61,409 nucleotides of DNA from Affinirhizobium lemnae (GTDB lineage: Bacteria; Pseudomonadota; Alphaproteobacteria; Rhizobiales; Rhizobiaceae). Under the pieces are notes generated by a model, which was not told where the DNA came from, searched no databases, and was given only the letters and a program-made list of their open reading frames with translations. A program made the translations under genes and the position numbers. Where the stretch lies: assembly GCF_022968395.1 (NCBI RefSeq), contig NZ_JALJQZ010000024.1, positions 1 to 61,409 of the forward strand, read 5' to 3'. Below, piece by piece: positions 24,114 to 32,547 of the stretch; within the stretch, counting starts at the first letter, position 1, and every line of letters begins with the position of its first letter.

Positions 24114-25919
24114 ATGTCCGGGGCCGTGCCCATCGAAACTCCTGTGCTGCGGCGTTTTGCCGACGGGCAATTGCTGAACCTGAGCAAGCTTGTCATCGAA
24201 AGCGCCCTGCAGCCCATTGTCGAACTCTCGACGGGCAAGGTCTTCGGCTATGAAACGCTTCTGCGCGGCCATGGCAGGCTGGGCTTTGCATCCCCGCTGG
24301 AGCTTCTGGATACGGCAGAAGAGGCGGGCCAGCTTCTAGCGATCGAACAGATGCTGTCGGCCCGTGCTCTGGCGAAATTCGCCACCGTGCCGGATTTCGC
24401 TCATGCTACCCTGTTCATCAATCTGGATGGCCGACTCATTCGCTCTGGCGGTCAGATTGTTGACCGAATGCTGCAACAGCTGCGACAAGCCGAAATCCCG
24501 CCATCCTCTGTCTGCTTCGAACTGACCGAGCGTTTCGACAATACCAGCGCACCTGAGTTTGCAGCTTTGATGAAGCGCATGCGTCAGGCAGGATTCAAGC
24601 TGGCAATCGATGATTTCGGCGTCGGCCATGCGGAGATAAAGCTTCTCTGCGATTTCCCGGTCGATTATCTGAAGATCGACCGGCACTTTATCGCCGGTCT
24701 GGATGCCAGCCCGCGCAAACGCCACCTCGTGCGCAATCTCGTCAACATCGCCCATGTACTGGGCATCCGGGTGATTGCGGAAGGTGTCGAGCAGGAGGCG
24801 GAGTGTCTGGCCTGCCGTGAGGCGGGTGCGGATATGGTTCAAGGCTGGTTCATTGCCCGCCCCACGACCTTTGTGAATGAATTGCAACCCGCCTATCCTT
24901 CGCTTGCCGATTTGGGCCGTGCACGCCGCACCAGCCAGTCGCTGGACGAGATCCTGATTCGCAGGCAGATTGAGCGTCTGCCGACCGTGTTCGAGCACGA
25001 AAGCATCGATGCGGTTTTCGAACTCTTTCGTGCCAATCCACGTCAGGCCTTCTTCCCTGTTCTGAATGCCAATGGCGAGCCGCGCGGCATTATCAGCGAG
25101 CATCACCTGAAGGAATTCATCTATCGCCCGTTCGGTCGCGACCTTTTGAAAAACAAGCTTTACGAGCGCTCCATTGCGCACTTCGTGGAAGGTGCGCCGA
25201 TCATCGGGCTCGATGCCAATGCCGAGAGGCTGATGACCATCTTCGCCAACATGGATGGCAGCGATTGTGTGATCCTGACGGAAAACATGCGTTATGCAGG
25301 CGTAGTGTCTGCCGCGTCGCTCATTCGCGTCATCAACGAGAAGCAATTGCAGATCGCACAGGATCAGAACCCGCTGACGGGTCTTCCGGGTAATCGGGCG
25401 ATCCGGGATTTCATGCTGGAAGCGGGTCGCGATGACGACCAGACCCGCTTTTTCTGCTATTGCGATTTCGACTTCTTCAAGCCGTTCAACGATCATTACG
25501 GCTTCCAGATGGGCGATCATGCCATCACCCTGTTTGCCGCTCTGATGAAGCGCTACTTCTTCTCGCAGGGCGATTTCCTTGGTCATGTCGGCGGCGATGA
25601 TTTCTTCATCGGTCTTCGCGACTGGACATGGGGGGAGGCGCAGGAAATTCTCGGCCGCCTGCTGTCGGATTTCCATGATGATGTGGTCCAGCTCTATTCC
25701 AGCGAGGATCGCGCCTCTGGTCGAATTCGCGGCCATGATCGCAACGGTATAGAGCGCGATTTTCCGCTGCTGCGTTGTTCGATCGGAGTCGTGGAATTGC
25801 CCAAAGGCCTTCTACTGGATGATGTTGGCCGCATCGGCGCCGCCATTGCAGGTGTCAAGGCCAAGGCTAAGGATAGCGAGGCCGGGCTTGCGGTCGCTGT
25901 CTTCGATCCGCATCTTTGA
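24114..25919 (+). CDS. EAL-GGDEF cyclic-di-GMP signalling protein with central CBS-like region
   Basis: The 601-residue protein has an N-terminal EAL phosphodiesterase domain: GYETLLRG, FINLD, ELTER, DDFGVG, YLKIDRHFI, AEGVEQ and QGWFIARP keep the metal and substrate residues. A middle part (about residues 280-420) reads like paired CBS modules (ANPRQAFFPVLNANGEPRGI; GSDCVILTENMRYAGVV). A C-terminal GGDEF domain has the motif GGDDF rather than GGDEF. The order EAL-CBS-GGDEF is unusual but known. The EAL half is probably active, while the GGDEF half may bind GTP or act weakly. No membrane helix is seen. The ATG at 24114 follows AGGGAGA; an ATG at 24093 is possible. Confidence 0.9.
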   Translation: MSGAVPIETPVLRRFADGQLLNLSKLVIESALQPIVELSTGKVFGYETLLRGHGRLGFASPLELLDTAEEAGQLLAIEQMLSARALAKFATVPDFAHATLFINLDGRLIRSGGQIVDRMLQQLRQAEIPPSSVCFELTERFDNTSAPEFAALMKRMRQAGFKLAIDDFGVGHAEIKLLCDFPVDYLKIDRHFIAGLDASPRKRHLVRNLVNIAHVLGIRVIAEGVEQEAECLACREAGADMVQGWFIARPTTFVNELQPAYPSLADLGRARRTSQSLDEILIRRQIERLPTVFEHESIDAVFELFRANPRQAFFPVLNANGEPRGIISEHHLKEFIYRPFGRDLLKNKLYERSIAHFVEGAPIIGLDANAERLMTIFANMDGSDCVILTENMRYAGVVSAASLIRVINEKQLQIAQDQNPLTGLPGNRAIRDFMLEAGRDDDQTRFFCYCDFDFFKPFNDHYGFQMGDHAITLFAALMKRYFFSQGDFLGHVGGDDFFIGLRDWTWGEAQEILGRLLSDFHDDVVQLYSSEDRASGRIRGHDRNGIERDFPLLRCSIGVVELPKGLLLDDVGRIGAAIAGVKAKAKDSEAGLAVAVFDPHL

Positions 25920-25925
25920 TAGAAG

Positions 25926-25964
25926 GAGCGTTTGCCGTTTTTATGAAAACCACAAACGCTCTTT
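25926..25964 (+). terminator. Terminator of the EAL-GGDEF gene
   Basis: A 9-bp perfect stem (GAGCGTTTG / CAAACGCTC) followed by TTTCC lies 7 bases after the stop. Confidence 0.75.
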
Positions 25965-26043
25965 CCTCGAGCATCTTCACCATGTCTGACGGATGTCACG
26001 TCGACAGAGATTGTGCGTTCCTGCTCGATAAGGTCACATCAGA

Positions 26044-26574
26044 TCAATAGGGGCAATTCACGGTTGGTGCATTGTTGAGCGTGGAAGATACGCCGGCGGT
26101 AACATAGCCCGTCGCAATGTTGAGTACCTGGGTCTGCGTGCTGATGAGGCCGCTGATCGTTGCGCCTGCGTTGGAAGCCGCGCCGCTTGTTGCTGCGCAT
26201 GTCCAGGCGGTGCTACCGTTTGGAGATGTGGTCTTCATCATCGTCGCCACATTGTAGCAGCTACCGCCCGGCAGGTTGAACTGGCCCATGTTCGATGTCC
26301 ATTCTCCGCCAGCGCCGTTCTTGTAAAAGTTGTTGGCTGCAACCACAACCTTGCCACCGGTATTAGTCAGGGCGTTACCAACATTGGTAACGACGATGCC
26401 CGTTTCTGTGGCTGATGTTGCGCCCGCCACGAATACGGCATCACTGGCCAGGCAAAATGCGAAATCGCTTGCTGGCAGCGCAGCGAGCTTGAGATCCGCA
26501 GACTGAGCATGACCGACGTGTGCCATCGTCGCACCCATAATCAAAGCGAGGGAGGCGGTAAGATAGGTCTTCAT
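26044..26574 (-). CDS. Secreted cysteine-containing protein, paralogue A
   Basis: The 176-residue protein has a signal peptide (MKTYLTASLALIMGATMAHV, cleavage near HAQS). The mature part has four conserved cysteines (FCLAS, GSCYN, WTCAA and the C-terminal NCPY) plus motifs ETGIVVTNVG and VVVAANNFYKNG. It is clearly homologous to the gene at 28000-28503 on the other side of the quinone oxidoreductase: FCL, VVTNVG, ANN, GGSCYN, AW.C and NAP..NCP align in order. I know no function. Two disulfides and export suggest a periplasmic or surface role. An AGGAG-like site precedes the ATG. Confidence 0.8.
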   Translation of the reverse strand: MKTYLTASLALIMGATMAHVGHAQSADLKLAALPASDFAFCLASDAVFVAGATSATETGIVVTNVGNALTNTGGKVVVAANNFYKNGAGGEWTSNMGQFNLPGGSCYNVATMMKTTSPNGSTAWTCAATSGAASNAGATISGLISTQTQVLNIATGYVTAGVSSTLNNAPTVNCPY

Positions 26575-26925
26575 TGCAATTTCTCCGTGTTAATGAATCA
26601 TGTGCGCAATCTAGATACGAAAACCCATCTGCTTTGTCTTGTGAATTCACGTAAAAGAAGCGTGAAAATATTTAAATCAATCATACGTAGATTTTGTCCG
26701 AGTTCCAAATTCTCGGCTTGCCTACCTTCTGCTTATCCTTCGAGCTGTGAGGGCAATCTGCCGCCTTTAACCGCGTAGGCTTGCGCCCTATCTTGCCATT
26801 CGACTTGAGCACATCGGCGAGGATGAAGAAGCTTTGCGTGCGAATATGCGTGAAAGCGCAAAGAGCGAGCATTGAAGGCAAATCCGTGTTTGCCGCATAT
26901 ATAGCCTAATGGGAGAATTTATTTA
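26575..26925. other. Intergenic region (351 bp)
   Basis: Divergent promoters for secreted paralogue A and the quinone oxidoreductase. The central part is AT-rich. I see no ORF with coding character and no strong repeat or hairpin. Confidence 0.45.
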
Positions 26926-27927
26926 ATGTCTTTGGCAACCACCATGCGTCACGTCGATCTGACATCCTTCGGTGCCCCCGACGTCATGAGCTTCACCAAC
27001 GGTCCGGTGCCGCAACCGGGAGCGGGCGAAATTCTGGTGAAGGTGCAGGCGGCAGGCGTGAACCGTCCCGATGTCGCGCAGCGTCAGGGCATCTATCCGC
27101 CGCCGAAGGATGCAAGCCCGATCCTCGGCCTGGAAGTGGCCGGAACGGTTGCCGCAGTGGGGGCAGGGGTCACGGATTTCGCCGTCGGTGATCAGGTCTG
27201 TGGCCTTGCCAATGGCGGCGGCTATGCGGAATTCTGCATTCTCCCGGTCGGTCAGGCACTGCCTTTCCCCAAGGGATATGATGCGGTCAAGGCGGCAGCG
27301 GTTCCGGAAACCTTTTTCACTGTCTGGGCCAACCTCTTCCAGATGGCGGGCCTGACCGAGGGCGAAAGCGTGCTCATCCATGGCGGCACGTCAGGTATCG
27401 GCACGACCGCGATCCAGCTTGCCAAGGCGTTTGGCGCCACCGTCTACACGACGGCGGGGTCTGCAGAGAAGTGCGAAGCCTGCGAAAAGCTCGGCGCCAC
27501 CCGCGGCATCAATTACAAGTCGGAGGATTTCGCCGCCGTCATCAAGGAGGTGACCGGGGGCAAGGGCGTCGATGTCGTGCTCGACATGATCGGTGCTGCC
27601 TATTTCGAGAAGAACCTGAACTGCCTTGCCAAGGATGGCTGCCTGTCCATCATCGCGTTTCTGGGCGGCAATATCGCGGAAAAGGTGGACCTGCGGCCCA
27701 TCATGGTCAAACGCCTCACGGTGACCGGTTCCACCATGCGCCCGCGTACGGCTGAGGAAAAGCGCGCAATCCGCGACGAACTGGTGGCTCAGGTCTGGCC
27801 TCTGCTGGAAGCCGGATCGGTCGCGCCGGTCATTCACTCCGTCCTGCCCTTCGATCAGGTGGTCGAAGCGCATCGCCTGATGGAAAGCAGCAGCCATATC
27901 GGCAAGATCGTCCTGACGCTGGAGTAA
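26926..27927 (+). CDS. NAD(P)H:quinone oxidoreductase, zeta-crystallin/PIG3 type
   Basis: The 333-residue medium-chain reductase lacks the zinc ligands of alcohol dehydrogenases and has the NADPH-binding [20 protein letters not shown]. Its N-terminal half matches PIG3-type quinone oxidoreductases ([32 protein letters not shown]). It should reduce quinones or enals in the cytoplasm. It starts with ATG at 26926. It is flanked on both sides by the two secreted paralogues, both pointing leftward, so it may have been inserted between duplicates or conserved with them. Confidence 0.92.
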   Translation: MSLATTMRHVDLTSFGAPDVMSFTNGPVPQPGAGEILVKVQAAGVNRPDVAQRQGIYPPPKDASPILGLEVAGTVAAVGAGVTDFAVGDQVCGLANGGGYAEFCILPVGQALPFPKGYDAVKAAAVPETFFTVWANLFQMAGLTEGESVLIHGGTSGIGTTAIQLAKAFGATVYTTAGSAEKCEACEKLGATRGINYKSEDFAAVIKEVTGGKGVDVVLDMIGAAYFEKNLNCLAKDGCLSIIAFLGGNIAEKVDLRPIMVKRLTVTGSTMRPRTAEEKRAIRDELVAQVWPLLEAGSVAPVIHSVLPFDQVVEAHRLMESSSHIGKIVLTLE

Positions 27928-27958
27928 CTCGGGCGGCTATCCGAATACTCACCAAGGT

Positions 27959-27991
27959 GTTTCAGCCTCCCATTGGCAGGGAGGCTGAAAC
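27959..27991. terminator. Bidirectional terminator
   Basis: A perfect 13-bp stem (GTTTCAGCCTCCC / GGGAGGCTGAAAC) closes a 7-base loop between the converging quinone oxidoreductase and secreted paralogue B. Confidence 0.8.
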
Positions 27992-27999
27992 GCAAGAAC

Positions 28000-28503
28000 T
28001 CAATTGCCAGTCGGCGGGCAGTTGATAACCGGTGCATTTTCGCTGGCATGCACCACGCCTATGACTTGTCCCGAAACTACTCCGGCGCTGAAGAGCAGAA
28101 CTTTACCTGTCACATTCAGATTTCCGCCCACGCATGACCATGCAGCGCTGCCATCCGGCTGGCTTGGTTTGGTCATGATGGCAATATTGTAGCAGCTTCC
28201 CCCCGCAAGCCGGTGCAGGCCCATGCCTGATTTGAAGAAGGGGCTTGTTCCAGGCTTTCCAAAATAGTTGTTGGCCGAAATGGCGATCTGTCCCTTCGGG
28301 TTGGTGGCGGAGGCGCCGACATTGGTAACAACGACGCCCACTTCATTCTTGGTCAAGACGGTCAGGTCGATTGAGCCTTCGTCCTTGAGGCAGAAACCGA
28401 TGTCCGTTTTTGCCTGTTCTGCAGCGCTGGCAATATTTCCCAAGATACTAAGGGGAAGGGATGTCGAAAGAAAAATAATACCAGAAATAAAGGAAATACG
28501 CAT
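28000..28503 (-). CDS. Secreted cysteine-containing protein, paralogue B
   Basis: The 167-residue protein has a long hydrophobic signal sequence (ISGIIFLSTSLPLSI, cleavage about SAA) and the same core as paralogue A: GFCLKDEG, VGVVVTNVG, ISANNYF, GGSCYNIA, AWSCVGG, NAPVINCP. Four cysteines are conserved in order. The start at 28503 is preceded by GGAG at good spacing; 28518 would be a worse start. The two genes are diverged duplicates flanking a reductase gene. Function unknown. Confidence 0.8.
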   Translation of the reverse strand: MRISFISGIIFLSTSLPLSILGNIASAAEQAKTDIGFCLKDEGSIDLTVLTKNEVGVVVTNVGASATNPKGQIAISANNYFGKPGTSPFFKSGMGLHRLAGGSCYNIAIMTKPSQPDGSAAWSCVGGNLNVTGKVLLFSAGVVSGQVIGVVHASENAPVINCPPTGN

Positions 28504-28705
28504 CAATAATCTCCGCATCTATGCGATCTGTAAACCCTCCATAATCCTGAACCTGCTTCCGCAACAAGGACGAATTACAATCTCTGGATGAAAAAAATAT
28601 CTGATACTTTCAACGGAACTGATGCATGAGGCGGCTTTAAATGAGGAGTGACTGGATCACCCTCCGCCCGTTCAAAATCAGCGTCGGCAAGATACATTTC
28701 GTGCC

Positions 28706-28734
28706 TTGAAATAACGAAAGGTCGAGCCTACCTT
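28706..28734 (+). promoter_or_regulatory. Sigma-70-type promoter of the small RNA
   Basis: TTGAAA (28706-28711) and TACCTT (28729-28734) are separated by 17 bp, a good housekeeping promoter. Transcription would start near 28741, about 15 bases before the ribosome-binding site of the 24-codon ORF. Confidence 0.55.
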
Positions 28735-28770
28735 CTTGTCATGTTCAACGAAACGAAAGGAGGTGATCCG

Positions 28771-28845
28771 ATGTCTAGTGAGATTGCGGTTAGCGAAATG
28801 GACATGGGAAAGGTTTTGGTGACGACGGGGCAGCCCTCGGCCTGA
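28771..28845 (+). CDS. 24-residue peptide with near-perfect ribosome-binding site
   Basis: The ORF (MSSEIAVSEMDMGKVLVTTG then QPSA) is preceded by AAAGGAGGTGATC, which is almost the exact complement of the 16S rRNA 3' end and ends two bases before the ATG. Such strength is rare and argues for real, regulated translation. The peptide is soluble and acidic at the start. There is no signal or membrane segment and no known family. It might be a short leader whose translation controls the RNA fold. Confidence 0.6.
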   Translation: MSSEIAVSEMDMGKVLVTTGQPSA

Positions 28846-28917
28846 TCCACACCTCCTGCAGGTTCCAGCCGCTTCGGTGGTGCTGAACCGGGTTCCTTTC
28901 GGACCAATACTCATGGA

Positions 28918-28945
28918 AGGGTCGCCAGTTGTGCGACCCTTTTTA
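28918..28945 (+). terminator. Terminator of the small RNA
   Basis: Stem AGGGTCGC / GCGACCCT with a 7-base loop followed by TTTTATTTT. Its T-tract overlaps the end of the RelE remnant on the other strand. Confidence 0.85.
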
Positions 28946-29068
28946 TTTTCTGTAGACTTCCCGGCGATGGCCGATTTCAATCACAAGGATGTCGAATGAA
29001 CTGTCGGTAATGCGGCAGATGATTCTGTGATCCTTTATAAGATACGACGCGAGAGGTTCCGGCCTTAG
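28943..29068 (-). pseudogene. RelE/ParE-type toxin, C-terminal remnant
   Basis: A minus-strand frame without a start reads ASYLIKDHRIICRITDSS, then FDILVIEIGHRREVYRK and stop. This matches the C-terminal half of RelE-superfamily mRNA interferases (typical ending GHRREVYR). The upstream part is missing: the frame runs into an inverted-repeat element at 29074, which may have truncated it. No antitoxin gene remains nearby. Confidence 0.7.
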
Positions 29069-29073
29069 ACAGA

Positions 29074-29211
29074 CCCCTCCCCAACCCTCCCCACAAGGGG
29101 GAGGGAGTTCCCTCGCATTCTTGGCGACCGCCTGTGTTCCCGTTCCAGGTGATCATGGTAGCGGCTTGCTCAACCTGCTCCCTCCCCCTTGTGGGGAGGG
29201 TCGGGGAGGGG
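29074..29211. repeat. Dispersed palindromic intergenic repeat, copy 2
   Basis: Arms 29074-29107 and 29178-29211 are 34-bp inverted repeats with one mismatch, each containing CCCTCCCCACAAGGGGGAGGG. The inner part (CCCTCGCATTCTTGGCG...) matches the sequence left of the IS at 61.3 kb. Confidence 0.8.
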
Positions 29212-29281
29212 ATCTTTAGCTGCGCCGAGAACTGCGCTCCGCGCTCTCCGAGCCAACATTATAGCGAAGAAGCGGCGGGTG

Positions 29282-30028
29282 TCACACCCCGATCCGGCCG
29301 AAGGCGGGGATCTTGATGCCCGGCCGCATCACGTCGATGCCAGCCACCAGCCCCAGAAAATGCACCTCGAAGCCGCTGCGTACGCCGGCAGACAGGCCGA
29401 TCAATCCGCGGATCGTCAGGTGCAGATCCTTCCCATCCTGATCCAGATGCACGAACGCGCCATCCGGCAGATAATCGCGGCCCACCGCATGCGGTGGCAG
29501 GACTGCGCCCAGTTCCGGCACGCTGCGCAACACATGTGCGACGAAGGTGTTGGAGTTCGGCCCCGGCCAGATGGTGTATCCACCGGGCTCGGCATAGGGG
29601 TAGGCGGCAATGGCCGCTTCCACCTTGGGAATGAGCGCCTGCGCATCTTCGCCCGTTATCTTCGTCACCAGTTCCGGTGGGTTGGAATACCAGAAGGCGT
29701 CCGCTGGGCGGTGATTACGCCGGATGGGTGAACCCCAGCCCACCTTGTCATAGCGGGTATAAATCCTTGCGCCTTGTTCCTTCGTCACGATCCACGCATG
29801 GCTGGCAACGGCGCCTTTCAGTCCACCGGTCTTGGCGGAAAATACGTAGACCGCTGCCTCGTCGCTTTGGGAAGCTTCCGGCAGAATGCCCGCAGAACCC
29901 CAGTTGGCCTCGCTCCAGCGGGCAGGGCGGTCCTGCAGCGCCCACCATCCGGCAGAGGCAAAGGTAGGCAGAAGGTATATGGCGAAGATCGCCAGAAACA
30001 GTCGCTTGAGGAAGATAAAGGTCGTCAT
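29282..30028 (-). CDS. DUF3750 family exported protein
   Basis: The 248-residue product has an N-terminal hydrophobic signal or anchor (FLKRLFLAIFAIYLLPTFASA), then the family motifs SHAWIVTKEQGA, RYDKVGWGSP and GGYTIWPGPNSNTFVAHVLR. The conserved His and Asn/Pro-rich loop suggest a hydrolase-like fold, but no activity is established to my knowledge. It is monocistronic and its stop lies close to a repeat element. Confidence 0.85.
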   Translation of the reverse strand: MTTFIFLKRLFLAIFAIYLLPTFASAGWWALQDRPARWSEANWGSAGILPEASQSDEAAVYVFSAKTGGLKGAVASHAWIVTKEQGARIYTRYDKVGWGSPIRRNHRPADAFWYSNPPELVTKITGEDAQALIPKVEAAIAAYPYAEPGGYTIWPGPNSNTFVAHVLRSVPELGAVLPPHAVGRDYLPDGAFVHLDQDGKDLHLTIRGLIGLSAGVRSGFEVHFLGLVAGIDVMRPGIKIPAFGRIGV

Positions 30029-30119
30029 GAAGAATACGGGTGCTCGTCAAAATCTGGCTGGTTGTCGTCCTGTTCTCTCGCTATGAAGATCAGCAAAGCA
30101 TCATCTTCGAGGCAGGCCC

Positions 30120-31127
30120 ATGCAAAATCCCGTGACCGTTGAAGTAACCCGTGGTTCTCTGGTCGAAAGCCGTCATCGCGGCATGGCCGTGGTTGTGGAT
30201 GGCGCGGGCAAGGTGCTGTTTCAGGCAGGCGATATCGAGGCCGCCGTGTTTCCCCGGTCCGCCTGCAAGGCCATGCAGGCCATTCCGCTGATCGAAAGCG
30301 GCGCTGCGGATGCCTTTGGCCTAGCTGCAAAGGAACTGGCGCTCTCCTGTTCCTCCCATTCCGGCGAAGACGAGCATGTCTCGACGGCAGCGGGAATGCT
30401 GGCGAAAGCCGGACGCGATGTCAGCGCGCTCGAATGCGGTGCGCATTGGTCGTCCGACCAGAAAACGATCATCCATCAGGCCCGCACGCTGGAGGCGCCC
30501 AATGCCTTGCATAACAATTGCTCCGGCAAGCATTCGGGCTTCATCTGCACCTGCGTTCAGTCCGGATGGGACCATGCAGGCTATATCGGTTACGATCACC
30601 CGCTTCAGGCTGAAATCCGCGCCGTGATGGAGGATCTGACGGGGGCGGCACTCGGAACCGATAATTGCGGCGTCGATGGCTGTTCCATTCCCACCTATGC
30701 CGCACCCTTGAAAGGTCTCGCCCACGGTTTTGCGAAGATGCTGACGGGAACGGGTATCTCCAGGACCCGGGCCGACGCCTCGCGCCGCCTGATGGAGGCC
30801 TGCATGGCGGAACCCTTCTACGTGGCGGGTACGGGTCGCGCCTGCACGAAGCTGATGCAGATTGCACCCGGCAAGATTTTCGCCAAGACGGGCGCGGAAG
30901 GCGTGTTCGTCGCGGCGCTGCCGGACCACGGCGTGGCCATAGCTGTGAAGTGCGAGGATGGCACGACGCGCGCGGCGGAAAGCATGATCTTCGCTCTCGT
31001 CGCGCGCTATTTCGAAGCCGGCAGCCAGGAGCGCGAGGCGCTGATGGCGCTCGCCAACCGCACCATGAAAAACTGGAACGGCATCACCGTCGGCGAAATC
31101 CGGGCGACCGACGCCATGTTCGCCTGA
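30120..31127 (+). CDS. ansA: L-asparaginase, R. etli thermolabile type
   Basis: The 335-residue enzyme belongs to the PF06089 asparaginases, unrelated to E. coli AnsA/AnsB. The residues of the Ser-Lys active sites are visible: Ser47 and Lys50 in PRSACKAM, and CSSHSGEDEH. The zinc-site residues known from R. etli ReAV also appear: NNCSGKHSGF (Cys and Lys) and DNCGVDGCS. It hydrolyses asparagine to aspartate and ammonia. The ATG at 30120 opens directly with the family N-terminus. It is a single gene here, 11 bases from a converging gene. The symbol follows R. etli usage. Confidence 0.92.
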   Translation: MQNPVTVEVTRGSLVESRHRGMAVVVDGAGKVLFQAGDIEAAVFPRSACKAMQAIPLIESGAADAFGLAAKELALSCSSHSGEDEHVSTAAGMLAKAGRDVSALECGAHWSSDQKTIIHQARTLEAPNALHNNCSGKHSGFICTCVQSGWDHAGYIGYDHPLQAEIRAVMEDLTGAALGTDNCGVDGCSIPTYAAPLKGLAHGFAKMLTGTGISRTRADASRRLMEACMAEPFYVAGTGRACTKLMQIAPGKIFAKTGAEGVFVAALPDHGVAIAVKCEDGTTRAAESMIFALVARYFEAGSQEREALMALANRTMKNWNGITVGEIRATDAMFA

Positions 31128-31138
31128 CTCTTTGAGGG

Positions 31139-31561
31139 TCAGATCCCGTCACCGATCCGGGCGGTGCCCACCTGACCATTATCGCGCACCCAGCGCAGCG
31201 TCTTTGAGCCTGTCTTGTAAAGCTCGAAGCACATGGGCGCGCCCTTGTACCAGGTCTGGAACTGCTGGCAGAGGCGGTCGCCCTTGATCCACCATTTGCC
31301 GGTGTCTTCCGGCTTGACGAAACGGCCGAGCCCCAGCGCTTCGCCGGATCCATCCACGACGCCGTTCTTGCGATAGTTCAGCGGGAACTCGCCGCCCATC
31401 GGCGTTGCCAGATAGATCCGCTTGCCGATGATCATCGACTGGATGTCCTGCGCGGAATAGGCCTGCTCTGAAGCCTGCGCGACATGCGGCATGACGAGAC
31501 AAGCGGAAACAATCGCGGCAAAAAGAGGTTTGGCCCACAGCACGGGAAGCAGCGTTTTCAA
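31139..31561 (-). CDS. Small secreted protein, DUF995-like
   Basis: Using TTG at 31561, which follows AGGAGA at proper spacing, the 140-residue product has a signal peptide (PLFAAIVSACLVMPHVAQAS). The mature domain reads DIQSMIIGKRIYLATPMGGE, WWIKGDRLCQQFQTWYKG, APMCFELYKTG and LRWVRDNGQ. Two cysteines may pair. The WYKG.PMCF and LRWVRDNG pattern recalls rhizobial DUF995 proteins; the match is from memory. A longer ORF from 31675 lacks a convincing ribosome site. Function unknown. Confidence 0.75.
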   Translation of the reverse strand: MKTLLPVLWAKPLFAAIVSACLVMPHVAQASEQAYSAQDIQSMIIGKRIYLATPMGGEFPLNYRKNGVVDGSGEALGLGRFVKPEDTGKWWIKGDRLCQQFQTWYKGAPMCFELYKTGSKTLRWVRDNGQVGTARIGDGI

Positions 31562-31712
31562 GGTCGTTCTCCTGTTACGTGCACACATGCAGAAATAACG
31601 CAGACTGTGCTGAACCGGATCACCCTTCGCGAACGGGAAAGCCCAACTTCCCATCTTGCGCAACTGTACAAACATCGAAAAACTGCCAAGCCGAAAGTGG
31701 AGGATTCGCCAA

Positions 31713-32333
31713 GTGTATCAATTGTTTTTCTCTCCGGGTGCCTGCTCGCTCGCCTCACATATTACGCTTCGAGAGGCGGGACTTCCCTTTGAGCTGAAAC
31801 GGCTGAAATTCGCAGAAGGCCAGCAGCGTTCACCGGACTATCTGAAGGTTAATCCGAAAGGTCGGGTCCCGGCGCTCGTCACTCCGGAGGGCACCATTAC
31901 GGAAACCCCGGCCATCCTGTTTTATATCGCGCAGATCGCGCCGGACAAGAAACTCGCGCCGCTCGACAATCCGTTCGAGCTGGCACGGCTTCAGGCCTTC
32001 AACAGCTTCATCGCGTCTACCGTTCACGTGGCCCATGCCCATGGACCGCGCGGCTCCCGCTGGGCAACCGAGCCCACCTCGCTGGAGGATATGCGCCGTA
32101 AGGTGCCCGAAACCATGCGGGACAGCTTCCGCCTGATCGAGCAGGATCTGACCGGGGATTTCGTGATGGGTGACCGGTTCACGATTGCCGATCCCTATCT
32201 TTTCACCATGTCCAGCTGGCTGAAGGACGATGCCGTAGAGATATCCGAGTTCCCCAGAGTCAAGGCGCATTTCGAGCGTATGCAGGCCCGGGATGCTGTG
32301 CGGGAAGCACTTGCGGCAGAGGCGGCGGGTTGA
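31713..32333 (+). CDS. Glutathione S-transferase family protein (1)
   Basis: The 206-residue protein starts with GTG at 31713 behind GGAGG. Its thioredoxin-like N-terminal domain opens YQLFFSPGACSLASHI, where the SPGACS loop with Ser/Cys is typical of bacterial beta-class GSTs. The cis-proline motif NPKGRVPALV and ETPAILFYIA bind glutathione. The C-terminal helical domain contains GDRFTIADPYLFTM. It likely conjugates or reduces electrophiles in the cytoplasm. It has no evident operon partner. Confidence 0.88.
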   Translation: MYQLFFSPGACSLASHITLREAGLPFELKRLKFAEGQQRSPDYLKVNPKGRVPALVTPEGTITETPAILFYIAQIAPDKKLAPLDNPFELARLQAFNSFIASTVHVAHAHGPRGSRWATEPTSLEDMRRKVPETMRDSFRLIEQDLTGDFVMGDRFTIADPYLFTMSSWLKDDAVEISEFPRVKAHFERMQARDAVREALAAEAAG

Positions 32334-32547
32334 CATTGGACACATTACCCAGAGTCAGCCGGTTGACGTCTGCGGCAACTATGCGTATCCCTTGTGTCAC
32401 AGGGTCCGCAGTTCACCCAGGCGTCACCGCCCGTTTTTGACGGGAGCTAAACCTGCCATCACTCCCGTTTACACGACAGGTTGTCCTTCGTGCCGGGTCG
32501 GAAGACGGTGACCACCGACAGCATTCCACGGCACGATATCGAGGATA

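Larger units (their letters stand above)
28741..28945 (+). ncRNA. Structured small transcript carrying a 24-codon ORF
   Basis: Between promoter and terminator lies a compact transcript of about 205 nt. It contains a near-perfect Shine-Dalgarno, a 24-codon ORF and the complementary sequence CACCTCCT (28850-28857) right after the stop. Two stem-loops follow, one at 28861-28889 capped by a UUCG tetraloop and one near 28890-28905, and then an intrinsic terminator. The AGGAGGTG at 28758-28765 can pair fully with CACCTCCT, hiding the ribosome site. It could be a dual-function sRNA or a decoy for ribosomes or anti-SD binding. I do not recognise an Rfam family. Confidence 0.5.

Noticed and set aside
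24336..25736. 466-codon open frame on the minus strand
   Set aside because: It lies wholly opposite the EAL-GGDEF gene, which has intact family motifs; the frame is a high-GC codon shadow.
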